Assembly: GCA_013400975.1 (NCBI GenBank)
Contig: WBMZ01008626.1
Location: 186,001-250,000 of the forward strand
Source of the DNA: Atrichornis clamosus
Lineage: Eukaryota > Chordata > Aves > Passeriformes > Menuridae
Direction: 5' to 3'
Length of the DNA: 64,000 nt
Of the stretch, positions 45,901-57,900 are shown in pieces (the stretch's first letter is position 1; each line of letters begins with the position of its first letter). The notes beneath the pieces were generated by a model. It did not search any database and was not told the origin of the DNA. It saw nothing but the letters and a program-made list of their open reading frames with translations. A program made the position numbers and the translations under genes.

Positions 45901-48095
45901 ACAAATAATTAAACAAAAGAAAGATTTGCACAGAAGTTAATGCTAAAGTACACCTTGCTCACTTAAGTGAAAATAGTAATATATATACTCCTGAATAATT
46001 GCCATCTTGTAATGAAAGCAAGTCTTTTGAGAATGAAGATTTGTTTTTTTAAAGATTTATCTACAATATAGAACCAGGTAAGTCACCTAGAAAAAAGTTT
46101 TGTGGTCAGTGCAACTTCTCCTTAGTTAAAACAGCAGTGGGAGGAGGGAATAGATTTTTTTTAAGAAGTAGTTTTATGATCTAAGACATATACAAGTTCA
46201 AAAAGCTATAATGTCTGTCTATATGTTTCATGTGGTCATTGAAACACCCAGAAAGTATCTCTGATTGTCTCTCAAGGAATGAGATTTTAAGACTATGAAA
46301 TTGACTGGTCATAAACTAAAACTGTTTTACAACCTTAATTTTACAGTGTAGGATGGATAGTTGTAAAACCATCTTTTCTACAGTTATGCAGAGCTGACTT
46401 TTAATAGGTCTTATTTGCTGAGTCTTTACAGGACCTCAGAATTGCTCTGAGGAGCTACAGCACAAATTACATGCAGTAGAACTGCAATTACAGTTAAATT
46501 CTGCAGATGGCCCAAGGCCTCCTAAATGTGTACACAAAGTACACATGCAATATGTATTCTAGTCCTCATGGTCTCTTAATAAAATGTGCAATACCAGGCT
46601 GTGTCTAGGCTAATGAAAATCTTTAAAGATATTTCTCTCTTTTCAGAATTTTTTCCCATAGAAGCAAGAAAACTTGTAAATTATATAGGAAGGTTGTAAA
46701 ACCTCTGCCTCCTTAAGAAGTTGCCTATCACACACACACGACTCTGAAGAGCATTTCTAATCGGCAACACATGTACTGAACATATTCCCTGTTTCTTCCA
46801 TGCTTTCTCTTGTCTGTCTTAGATGGTTGAGTTTTCAGACTCTAAATGGAATATCTGAAGATATTTTCTAACAATCTGCCAGCAAAATGAAAGGCAAAAC
46901 AAGAGGAAAAACCAAACAAAAAACTTCTGCCTCCTCCACCCAACTTGATAACTTTGTTTTCTAAAGGAAAACTGAAAGTGATTGTGTAAATTTACCTAGG
47001 AACTGGTGAGCCAATAAACTTTTCAGTTCCTAATGTACATATTCTCTCAACCTTCCAGGATATCCCAGAATGCAGTCTGCTGCTCTGCGTTTGCTTGAGA
47101 ATCAGACTTTGCTTTTCTTTTTCTCATTTTCATTCCACATATACCACAAAAGACACTTTCCCCTTTGCTCCAGAATGTGCTCTGTGTCTCTCTGATAGTT
47201 GCTGGAATGGAACCTTCACTTGCCTTTAACACCTGGTGAAAACCTAAAGTAAGATCTACAAAGATTGATACATTTCTAAAAATTCAAGGCTCAAATGCAA
47301 CTTATTTGCTTGGATAAAAAGGTGAAAAGGCCAGAGGGAAAGCATCTATGTGCTCACAAATACCAAAAGGAACAGGTAGAGAAAGGCAGCTCTGTTTTTG
47401 TCCTTCTTACTTTGATGGTGAGCCAGAAGCAAAGTAATCCTGTAGAAGATGTAACTGAGTCATTGCAGAATAAAGGCTTCCTCAGTATGTTCTTCCTTTG
47501 GGCAGTGGAGTAAAACTCTGTTTCTATCCCACCTCCTCCATTGATAGAACTACATGGTGCCCATGTATCCTGAAACAATTTTATCTGTTTTTATTATTGT
47601 ACATCTAGGTGACTGTACGTTTATGTTCCCCATCTCAATATACTGCCTCCTGACAGATGTAAGAAGCTTTAAAATGAAAAATTGTCTCCTGAATATTCCC
47701 TGCTGTAGCTTGAGCAATCATGAAGTAGCTGAGACAGTAATTAAGCAGAATAAATCAAAGTGCACATTGCAAAATTTTTTACAAGAGACCATTCCTGCTC
47801 CAAATAGACAATTTTAACATAAAAAATCTGGAATGTGAAATGTTTGGCACATGGTATTTCACTTCTGGCAAACTGAAAAGAACAACTCCTCCCTCCAACA
47901 AATGATGCATAATCAAAATAAATCTGTCTCCTTAGAAATTCATATAGAGCTAAGGATTAGTAAGAAGCCAGAAAAAGCTAGCCTATTGAACCCTAACATG
48001 CATTTTATTTTAATCTGTGGTGGCCAAAAGTGTAGACCAACTTTTAATTCACATTATTTTGAGGGTGAAGACATCTTTGCCAACAGGCAGACCAA

Positions 48096-48326
48096 CCTGA
48101 AACATGAAATTCTGTTTAAGAAAAAGCTTTCTTTTGACTTTGTGAGCAAACACTGGAACAGACTGCTCAAATAAATTGTGGAGTCTCCCTCCTTCATGTT
48201 ATTCAGCACACATCTGCATGTGGTCCTGGGCAACACATTCAATCTGCCTCTGCTTTGAGAAGGGGACCCTGCACCAGACAATCTCCAGAGATGCCTTATC
48301 ACCTCAAATATTGCGTGATTCTGTGG
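48096..48326 (+). mobile_element. CR1 LINE 3'-end fragment, old and diverged
   Basis: In order, the plus strand shows CR1-like blocks: acatgaaattctgtttaaga, actggaacagactgctc, ttgtggagtctccctcctt, ggtcctgggcaac, a ctgctttgag block and accagacaatctccagag, ending gtgattctgtgg, the 3' terminal octamer. This is the end of ORF2 and the 3' UTR of a CR1 subfamily different from the copy at 35831. Many substitutions and no open frame indicate an old insertion. The 5' boundary is approximate, and similarity may begin somewhat earlier, near 48000. Confidence 0.8.
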
Positions 48327-48900
48327 CTACTATATATTGCACACATTTTTATAATAATGCTGGAAAAAAAATTGAGAAAACCTGTCCTAAAATAATCGTT
48401 TTCAAAAAAAGAGTTCCAAATTTTCACAATGAAAAAACACAAAACAACAACAAAAAGATTAACAATAAAGACTAAATAAAGCTTTTTAGACTGAGTCAAA
48501 TTCGACAGGGGAATTTTAGCAGTGACTATAGCAGTAGAACTCTACATCTATGTAACCCAAGTTATAACACATTAGCATACAGATTAGAAATTAAAAAGTA
48601 GTCACAGTATAACTTAATCTCTTATTTTCCTCTGAATGCCTGTATTCCCACTAAATTCCAACATATGTTCTAGCGTAAGTTCATATGCCAAAATGAAAAA
48701 TCACTGACCTAGCCATACCACACTGGTGTCTAGGTTTTGAGACTGGAATTTTCAGTTTAATCAGCTATCCCCTAAAAGGACAATGGAACTTTTAATTAGT
48801 TTATCAAAATGTAGCTCTTTGCAAGTGCTAAAATAAAACTCCTATAAAGCTACCTAAAAAGGAATTTCTGAAGGAATCACTGTGTTTATTAAAAAAACCC

Positions 48901-48947
48901 CCAAATATGTGCTTTCCTTTATATTGAAAAGGAAAGCATTTATTTGG
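48901..48947. repeat. Imperfect inverted repeat (hairpin-forming)
   Basis: Arms ccaaata and tgctttccttt pair with aaaggaaagca and tatttgg, separated by a 2x2 internal mismatch and a 7-base loop (48921-48927). Intronic, about 575 bp right of the CR1 fragment. Confidence 0.9.
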
Positions 48948-49147
48948 TTAAAGAGCCCAATTTTAAGCAGAAAAGGTGGTGAGTTGCTTTTCACAACAGC
49001 AAACGATTATAGGTATTATTAAGCAGGTGGAAAGTAGAATGTATTTCTACAGTAAACTTACAGGTAGGGCAAATGTATTGTTGAAAGCGAATTACCAATA
49101 CTGAACAGCTGAAGCCTTTAAGAATATTGGCAGATTACTTAGAAAGC

Positions 49148-49168
49148 CCAAACCAAACCAAACCAAAC
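49148..49168. repeat. (CCAAA)4 microsatellite
   Basis: Four perfect CCAAA units plus one C. Confidence 0.9.
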
Positions 49169-52100
49169 AAGTGTGGTTGTTGGTGACTGTCATAGCACTT
49201 CTCAAAGACTGCCAAACTTCTCAGGCATGTGTTTTTCCATTTTTCTTATATAAAACTGTTAGGACAAAGTCCTCTTCTCCCATTGGTTTATAGGGCTGTT
49301 TTCACTGGAAACTTTTATACAGAAGAAAAGCAGAAAAAAAAAATCTGTTAAATTTGTATTTAGAATGATACATTCAAAAGAAAAGGTCACAGACGACATC
49401 TGACATTTGGGCTGGGTAAAGGGAAATAAGGCAAAAAAGTGGACTTTTGCAAGGCACATTGGCACAAAGGAGTACCAGAAGTTGTGTGAACAGACGAGAT
49501 AAAATAGATAAGAAAATGTCTGCAGAAAATCAAAGACAGTATCAGCTCCTGAGATTTGCAAAAGTAAATATTCAATGCACAAGAAGAAAGAGGCCATAAA
49601 ATCAGGATGTAAAGCTCAGGAGGTTGTCATTGTACAAGTACAAGGAGAACAAGGTTTTACAGATGAAACAGGCGATATTAAAAGTAGGAAAGACCTGAGG
49701 AAGAAGGAATCTGGAAAAGACTTTTGGAGGCACAACCAGAGAGGGTGTATTACCACAGAGTGCTGGTGAAATGCCAAAGGGTCCTGGGCAGACTTAGGAG
49801 AAACAGATAATGAAAGAATTTTGTTAGCTGGGTTTTCTAAGGAGTTTAGAAATTAAGGGAAGGTGTAATATGACTATTAATGACCCATACAAATTATAGA
49901 AGTCAGTTCTGGGCAGAAAACAGAAGAGAGAGACTGAAACAAAAACATTGATTGAAGGGCCTTGTGTGGGCAGAATAGTTTCACACTGAGAATGTTTGTG
50001 TCTAAATTCTCCTCCTAAGCCCAGTCTAAGAGATATGTTAAAAAGGCAGTGGAATACTGTGCATAATGACAATTACCTTACAACAACAGCTCACTTTCAA
50101 CTCCAAGTTTAGAAATTAGTTGATTTTTGAAAGGACAAATTCATCAGTAATCTTTGAAAAAGTAAATCAATCATGAAAAATTAAAAAAGTTTTTCGTATA
50201 TCCAAAAAACCCACCAACTCAATTTTTTTTAAATACAGGATGCATCCTATGTGCCTGATAGTAGTTGTGGTTTAAGTGAAGAAGCACCCATTACTTCTAG
50301 AAGTTAAATTTTCTGAAATTTCAGATACAGAATGAGTTTCATAGATTGTACTGGAAATTCTTTTCTGACAATAGTGAGATGATGGTCACCACTAGAGGAT
50401 TAGTGACTAACTCTGCAAATGAAAAATTTTAATGTTATTAGAAAAGAACTAATATACCACTAAATTTATTTTTATATAGCCAGGTAGATTTACACAAAAT
50501 TAAAATGCTGAAATTGTTTGCAAATATTTTGAATAAATGGTTAAATCCAGTTTGTTATCTCACTATAGTATGCAAAACACTGTATTTATCGAAGCCCCAC
50601 ACTAAGTGCTACTTTCTGCATCTGTGATGTTAATAAAATAAAATTAAATGTTAAAAATTTAAACGCAAAATTTTAAAATTAGCATGAAAGGAAGGAACAA
50701 CCAAGTTTCAGGATTGTGCTCCAAAGAATACATCATGGAAGAAAGCCAAATGTCAATATTCATAAGCTTATAGCAATGGAATGGGCATTTGCTGGTGTAA
50801 TGCAACACGGTGTAAATGCATTCCTGTGTCAGTACACAGTAGGAGAAGTAGCATTAGTTTGTAAATGTTCTACAGGAAACATGAGTTAAAATCTGCTTAG
50901 ACTCATAGCTTGACATGAAGCCACACCAAAAGACCATTTTAATCCATCCTAAAATAACCACGCAGCTATAAAATGTTTATCAGACAAACAATAGCTGTTA
51001 TTTTACAGGTAACCAGTAACCTATCTCAAGTCATCACTGGCATGTGATTTCTCACTGAGTCTATCCTGAAAATTTCCATCACTTGTAACTAAATCATCAG
51101 CCTTTAGAGCACCGATGTTCTGACAATCTCTATTCTACATAGTCCCACGTATCAGGTTTTAAAAAATTACTTTCCTAAAACTTTTTTAAGACTAAAGTTT
51201 TCTGAGGTTTAAGGAGAAACTAGGTAAAATATTTTCCATATTTTTACTTTTTTACTTCAAGACATAGCAATTGGTTGAAATTGAAATTGAATGTGATTGT
51301 ATACTACTTCAAAGCCATTTTTCAGTCTTTCAGCTCAGAAATTTTCAAATATGTTCAGTGCAAAAAGTGAAGGTGGCAAAAAAAGTTGAAAAACTCCCTT
51401 CAATATTCAGGGCTTGAAAAGTAAGAAAAAGGAGAAATTATTTGTCCAAATGTACAGAAGAGGCAGACATCATTAGCATAAATGTTGATTTATAAATATT
51501 CATCAGCACAAAGGAACAAAATATTTTCTGGTTTAAAGTGCCAACATTTCATAAATAAATACTGAATTATACACCTCTGTAACAGAAATATAATTTTATT
51601 CCTGAAAAACTAATATTTATAACCAGAAAAAGTTGAATATTAGTTGTTTATCCTACTGTAGAAACCCATGAGAAGAAAAGGAGTTCTAAGACCATATCTA
51701 TGTAGTTTTTGAGATATGCAGAGATCAATGACTATAACAGGGTGAAAAAATTAAATAAGTCCCAGAGTAGTACCAGATTGCAAAATTCATCACTAATGAC
51801 ATTTTACAGAATTCTGAGAGTTACTCTCACTGTCTACAGATAAACTCTTTCTAAACAGTACCCTTGACACTGAAAAATTACAAAACTGTAGTGTTGCTTC
51901 ACTCTACCTTTACAAAATGCAAATCTGGAATGAGTTCACTGCCTTTGATGCACAACACAAGTCAATGCTCACTGCATTGCCTTCATCCCCCTACACTGAC
52001 TTTGATTTGTGTTATCAAAATTTAGCAAACCTTGATTACACTGTACAGTCAAAATTATTTTATGGCAGTTTTGAGCCATTACCATAAGACAAGCTTTTTC

Positions 52101-52717
52101 CAAATTCATGAGAGAATCCTTGCAGTGTTTCCTTTCAGAAGCAAATAAAAGTGGGAATGTATTTCTTAGACTATTGGATAACTGTGATGACGTAATAAAT
52201 ATAATTTAATTATTTAATTACATTTAATATAATGTAATGAAAATTAGATGACACAAGAACATATATGCTTCTCAATAGGCAAAATAATGTCTAAAGCTGT
52301 TTTAAATTCTGCTCATGGGAAAACATGAAAGAATGCATTCATTCATCTCTCAGCCATGCAGAAATCAGATTCACAGAAAGAATGTTTGAAAAGGTCTAGC
52401 TTTTCCAAAATACCAAAATATACCACTGTAAATCCAGAAAGTAAATAAATTTAGCCATGGTACATAAAAACAAATGTAATTTTTGGGACAAAGTACTCTG
52501 TGTCCTAAACTCCATATTTACAGAATATGCAGCAATATGGAAATTAAAAAAAAATACAGATTATTTATCCTTCCATGTTGTATGTGAATTTATTATTTGG
52601 AAAGTTAGGAGGTCTCTATATTGAAAAGTGTATATGACAGAGAAAATTCATGCAGGTGCGATTATCAAAAACCAATAAATATTTGTTCTTATCAATGTTT
52701 TTGCAATTCACACAAAC

Positions 52718-52849
52718 CTTCCTTTCTGTCTTCTGCAGCAATCTTCGCTTTTGTGTCTGTTATATCTTTGAAAGAGGCCAGAAAGAGTACTACATCTCCT
52801 TTTTCATTCTTTATAGGAACAATATCCAGTAAGCACCAGAATGAAGACC
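52718..52849 (-). CDS. KCNH8: KCNH8 coding exon, C-terminal half of the PAS (eag) domain (probably exon 3)
   Basis: The exon is bounded on the minus strand by acceptor ccttgcag|GGTCTTC and donor GGAAG|gtttgt. It is 132 nt, entering in phase 1 (the first two bases complete a glycine codon) and leaving in phase 1. It encodes [20 protein letters not shown] followed by [14 protein letters not shown] and a charged tail [25 protein letters not shown] and FLASFKDIT are the final beta strands of the PAS domain of ELK channels. The wording ([17 protein letters not shown]) fits KCNH8 rather than KCNH3 or KCNH4, as I recall those paralogues. In this family the cytoplasmic N-terminal PAS domain contacts the C-terminal CNBHD and tunes gating. 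The last base G joins AA of the next exon to make glutamate. The PAS N-terminus and start codon are not in the window. Exon numbering is inferred from the human gene and less certain than the identity. Confidence 0.95.
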
Positions 52850-54918
52850 CTGCAAGGATAAAGAATGAATTTAATTCAAACAGCTGTCTTTTACCAGAGA
52901 GAGGGAGGAAAAAAAAAGTGAACTGCTTATTTAGGAGGTCAGTAGTCAGGGAATCACAGATGTTCAGCTCATGTAAATCTCTTTGCATCATTGGTTGAAG
53001 CTCAGTAATGCTGCTTTCTCCAGAAGCAAGACATTAATTTAAATGCAAAATTTATCTACAGGGATCATTAATAGAGTTTAATGAAGCTGCTTACTCCTCT
53101 GAAACCGTACTTTCCTTTGAACTCTCAACTGATGTTGCTTATTTCCTGGAATAGCTTTCACTTTGTTAACTTGACATCTGAACCGTTCATGTTTGCTATA
53201 GAATCGTTCTACCTTAATCATCTGACTTGATACTCATTAAAACCTCTTGACAGAAGACTTAATACCAGAGCATCATTCCACTAATTCAAAGATATTTAAA
53301 CTAATCAGAAATTAGACTTAGAATAGGAATAGAATTCATTCATTGCATGTTACAGATGGTGAGGTATATAATATTACACATCATCTGTAAAATTAGTATC
53401 AGCTATCTTCTTTACTGTCTTTAATGTTCACCTTGTTAAGACTGAAATTGGACAATGCTGAGTTTGTCAATACTTTTAATTCTTATCAACTTTTCTATGT
53501 CCACACCTGCTACATAATTATGTAGCTAAAAATAAATTCTTACTGTTGTCACTGGCTGCATCACATGTTCTGTTTGCAAGATAGGCTGTTCAATTCCAAT
53601 GACATCATTTATAAATCTCTTATTAACACCACATGGAACAAGAAAATAATGAATGCCTGGATGAAAACATCCTAGATCTCAGTCCCATCCATTCTGCGGT
53701 ATGCCCAGTCTTTTGTCTTTTTCAAGTTTTGAGTGTCAATGTTAACTAGCTCCAACAACCATCTGCCTACTAATATTATTTATAAGATATGGAAGTCCTA
53801 TTACAGAGTTAAAAAAAATATTTGATATGTCTTTACACTTCCACAATCAGCTGATTCACAATATACAATTTTTGGCATTCATTTACAAGCACAATTCTAC
53901 TTTAATTCATAAAAAGAAACAGAACTAGTTCAGTAGACTGAATGATCAGATGAACTTCGGAGGTGTCCTTAGGAACAGCAAAGAGATTAGTCACTTCCTG
54001 CTGTGCTGTCTTCTGCAGTTTTCAGTTTTGAAAAAGAACTGGGCACAGGAAAATCACAGTTAAGTTTTATAATTTAAATTTTCAAGTGGAAGTTCTCTGG
54101 TTGCCTGTTGAACACTGTAGATGAGCATGGGAGGTGAAAGAGCAGCTTTCCTTCTGAAGGACCATCACAGTTAAAGACACAAAATTATGCTTAAAGGAAA
54201 TTCATCTGGGGTCCTCTCTGTCCTGATCAAACTCTCCAGGAGTCACACAGGCAGCTTTGAGAGTAACATAACCAGTTCAGTGATCAGGTAACACTTCCAC
54301 TTAAGGTATTTGAAGAAGGGACATGGGGAATTTGGAACAAGAGGAAAGAAAACTGGAGAATGGAAAAACCATGGAAAGAAGCAGACTGGCTTTATATTAG
54401 CTTTAAATATTCTTATTTTGAGGTTGAGCACAAAGCAAGTAAAGAAGCCCTTTTAAAAGAGGGTAGAACAGATGTCAGAAGCAAGACATTTCTGTTGTTC
54501 CTTCCTCTAGTTTAATTTCCCTTTTTCTTTTTTTACAGATTTGACACTTTTTAAAAAATTCTGGGAAAAACTACTTAGTAACATTACTGTCAGAAATCTT
54601 ACAGAGAGTCAGCACCCTCCCAACCTGAAAGTGGTCCATTCAAAGAGAAAAAGCATTAAGAAATTTTACTTCACTTCTTAAAAATAAAATCATAGGTCTT
54701 TACAAAATGCCATTATAACTTCTAAACTGACCAATTCCTACTGGCACAGTTACTTTCTACCTGGCTGCTTTCTAGCAGTAGTTTCAGTGGACAAGAAGTC
54801 ACTCTCAACTCCTTCTTCTAAACACCACCAAAAGTGGTAATGGTCTTTGAAGCACCTATTCCAAACTCCTCCAGAAGTGGAAGCACATCTTAATCTTTTC
54901 AGTTGTTTCATGTGTTTT

Positions 54919-54943
54919 ACACACACACACACACACACACACA
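54919..54943. repeat. (AC)n microsatellite
   Basis: Twelve uninterrupted AC dinucleotides plus one A, within the 52850-64000 intron. It is probably polymorphic in length. Confidence 0.97.
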
Positions 54944-57900
54944 AATCAGCCATTAAGGCTGTTCCTGGAAGAAAGCTGTAGGCATCAGCCATGCTTAAAC
55001 AAATCTAACTCAGTTATGGTAATATTGTCAGAAATTAGAGTTTTGTAAGTTTAAGGGAGTTATTGTAACATGATTCTTCATTAGAAATAGAGAAAAATCC
55101 ATTTAAGATTTCATGGTTTAATGTATTTGCTTTTTTTTATAATCAAAGTGCACTTGAATCCTTTGCATGTGAACTCTGGTCACCGAAATTGTTCCACATC
55201 TTGTCATCATTTAATTTCACTTGTTGTTTCTCTCAGTCATATTTTCTTTCATTATCTTTTTTATTCTACTTCTCTGTATATATGTCTGAAAATATTTTGA
55301 CTAAGCAAAGTAAACATGCATAAAATATAGTGTGTGCCACTAAAGAAAACACACATCCAACACATGCATAGGCTACTTCTCACCTGAAGAGTTCCAGGTT
55401 AGTGCCCTGTGTGATGAAGCTGTCAGTCCTGGATGTATTTATACACTCAATTTTTAGAAGTCCTAAACTGAACTTGTTGGTTTGGATATGTTTTTTTATT
55501 TTCTGGCTTATCTCTGAAAGGAGCAAATGAATATGAAGCAGTCTTCAGGACTAGATGAGATGATCTGTTTTAGGTCAGGACTAGGTCAATATAAGGTTGC
55601 ATTCTGTCAAGAAGAGAAGTGTGCTATATTTCACAATTGAGGAGCATTCTTGGGAAAATATACTGCAATGCAATCTGTTAAATAGCTTTTACTGAAAGCC
55701 AGCATCACATAATTCTATAAGCCAAAAGCAGAACTTTCAACTCATCAGAAAAAGTGGTGCCCTATTTTGTTATGGTTCTTTTGAATGCACTCATCTGTGA
55801 GACAGAAATTCCTTCCCTGCTTCAGATGGTGCATACAAAGGTTTCCTGTATTGTCAAGAGTCGTCTATCAAAGAAATTTCTTTTGGAGGTTTGTTTATAT
55901 ACAGACTCTTTTTATTGCTTCAAGCCACCACTCTTGGAGAAAGAGTCTAATCTTTCTCTTGCATTATGAAGTGCAGGGTCAAAATATATTTTAATATCCT
56001 CAAGGCTTATATAAGCACATCACAGGGAAGGAGAAAAGAGACCAAATGAAGCATAATCTTATCACAAGGCAATTTGGCTATAGTCCACCTTTTATATATA
56101 CATAAAAAAGAGAGTGCTTTATGGTCACTCTCTCAACCACCCTTTCTACCTTTCCTCGTTTTGACAGCTAGAACTCTGTCCTTAGACTGAAATCAAAACA
56201 AGGGTCAACAGATCAAGGAATTTAAAAGGTAGATTTTATATAAAACCCTGCCATTAGAATGCCAATAGCCTTCAGAGCCAAACATTCCTTTCACTAGAAA
56301 ATAAGGCCTGCTTAAACTATGGAACAGACTGAGACCATTAGCTCTGTTGATGAGCTATGTGCACTCACTGTACAATAATAGGCAATCTTTAGTCATGCTC
56401 CCCCCAGACAGAGCCCAATGAAATACTCAGAATGGAAAAATCTTTGATCGATATTCGGGTATTGCAGAGGTGTCATGTTATAGAAATGAAATGGGATAAT
56501 GGACAGCAAGTTTATGTAATTCTTTAACAAAATAATTAAACTCTGCACCCAGCTTGCTAAAATTTTACTTGAGTACTTTTTAGTCCCACATATACCTAAG
56601 AAGTAGTTAGAATGAGTGATACTCATGCAAAGCTATATTCTCCTTTGGCTCTTGACAGTCTGGGAGTAGTTTTGTCCAGGAAGAAGAGCTTCAGGCTTCC
56701 TTTTTTTTGACTCATGTCAACCATCAGTGGTTATATCCACATCCAGACCTTCAATACCTCAGGACTTTTCTTGCCATACTACTCTCCAGAGAGGTGCTGC
56801 TGATTCAGCTTGTACTGTCCCTTCCATTACTCAGGGGCAAGAAATAACAAATGCACAAATTTCTGTGTTTTATCTCCACTTGTCTGTGGTGAGAGGAACA
56901 GGGATTAAGATGCAGAGCTCTTTTGTAAAGCTCTGTGTCTGCACATATCAGCCTAACCAAATGTAATGGTTCCTAGACTAAGAAGCCATGTATCTGAAGA
57001 AAGAAAGTTTAAATGCTTTGCATATTAGATATACAAAGCTTGTGACACAAAACAATAGCTCTTCAAGGAATTCTTATAATGAGATTTATATGCATAAGAG
57101 GGCAGAATTAGGATGCACAAGTCATCATAAATCTGAAACCTTTTTTTTTGTTTAAGTAGGTGACTTAGTAAACTAAATGCTCCTTTATGCAGGTACAAAT
57201 CAAGACTTAAAAAAATCTATTAAAACACATCACCCTATTTCCAGGGATTTATGTAGTAGACAAAGACAAAAATATTTTCATGTAGATAGCTGTAATAACT
57301 TGTCAACAAGATTGATACTAAATCTTCAGTATTACAGCACTGTCTCATTTGCAGTTACTACTTATTAAAAAATAAACCTGCTGCTGGATGCATCGTAATA
57401 CCAGAGAAGTTTTAGACTGATCATTTTCTCTTTTCCAACACAGAAAGTGTTAGCTTCAAGACTGACAGACCAGGATGTCAAAGACTTTTTCTGAGGAAAC
57501 CAAACTCTCTCTTTCATTACCTTAGCCAAAAATTTCCAGTGTCACTGATAACCTATCATTTTGAAAGTTATGTGGTTTTGACAAGATGTCAGCATTTTGT
57601 TGAGAAGAGCAAAATGCAAAGAAGACAATGTTTAAAAACATTGCAACAGAACTAAACAGAAAAGGAAAGGACCTGCAAGAAAAAGTATAGCTATAAGTTC
57701 AAGTATTTTCTCTTTTTTAAATATAATGACTTTGACAATGATCAATTAACACAGCTAATGCAAGGGTCTGCTGCTTTAAGAAAATTATCATCTTGCTCTT
57801 CTTCAACATCTCTGCAGAAATCAAATTTATATGTTAACAAAATCTATAATTTATTTTCCGTGAATTCTGCTATGGCATGTGCCAACCTGTCTGCTATACC

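Larger units (their letters stand above)
41167..52717 (-). other. KCNH8: KCNH8 intron, 11,551 bp
   Basis: This is a complete intron between the PAS exon and the linker exon, with a gtttgt donor and ttctgcag acceptor. It holds one plus-strand CR1 3' fragment (48096-48326), a 15-base A run (42481-42495), short pentamer arrays (42969-42987 and 49148-49168), an inverted repeat (48901-48947) and a spaced palindrome (45669-45690). Open frames overlapping 47851-48302 are partly CR1 remnant. No other gene was recognised. Confidence 0.9.

Noticed and set aside
47851..48302. Open frames on both strands around the CR1 fragment
   Set aside because: They are partly built from the decayed CR1 sequence, and no reverse-transcriptase motif is intact.
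52621..52998. Plus-strand 125-residue open frame, the longest in the window
   Set aside because: It lies antisense over the KCNH8 PAS exon and its flanks and is a shadow of that exon.
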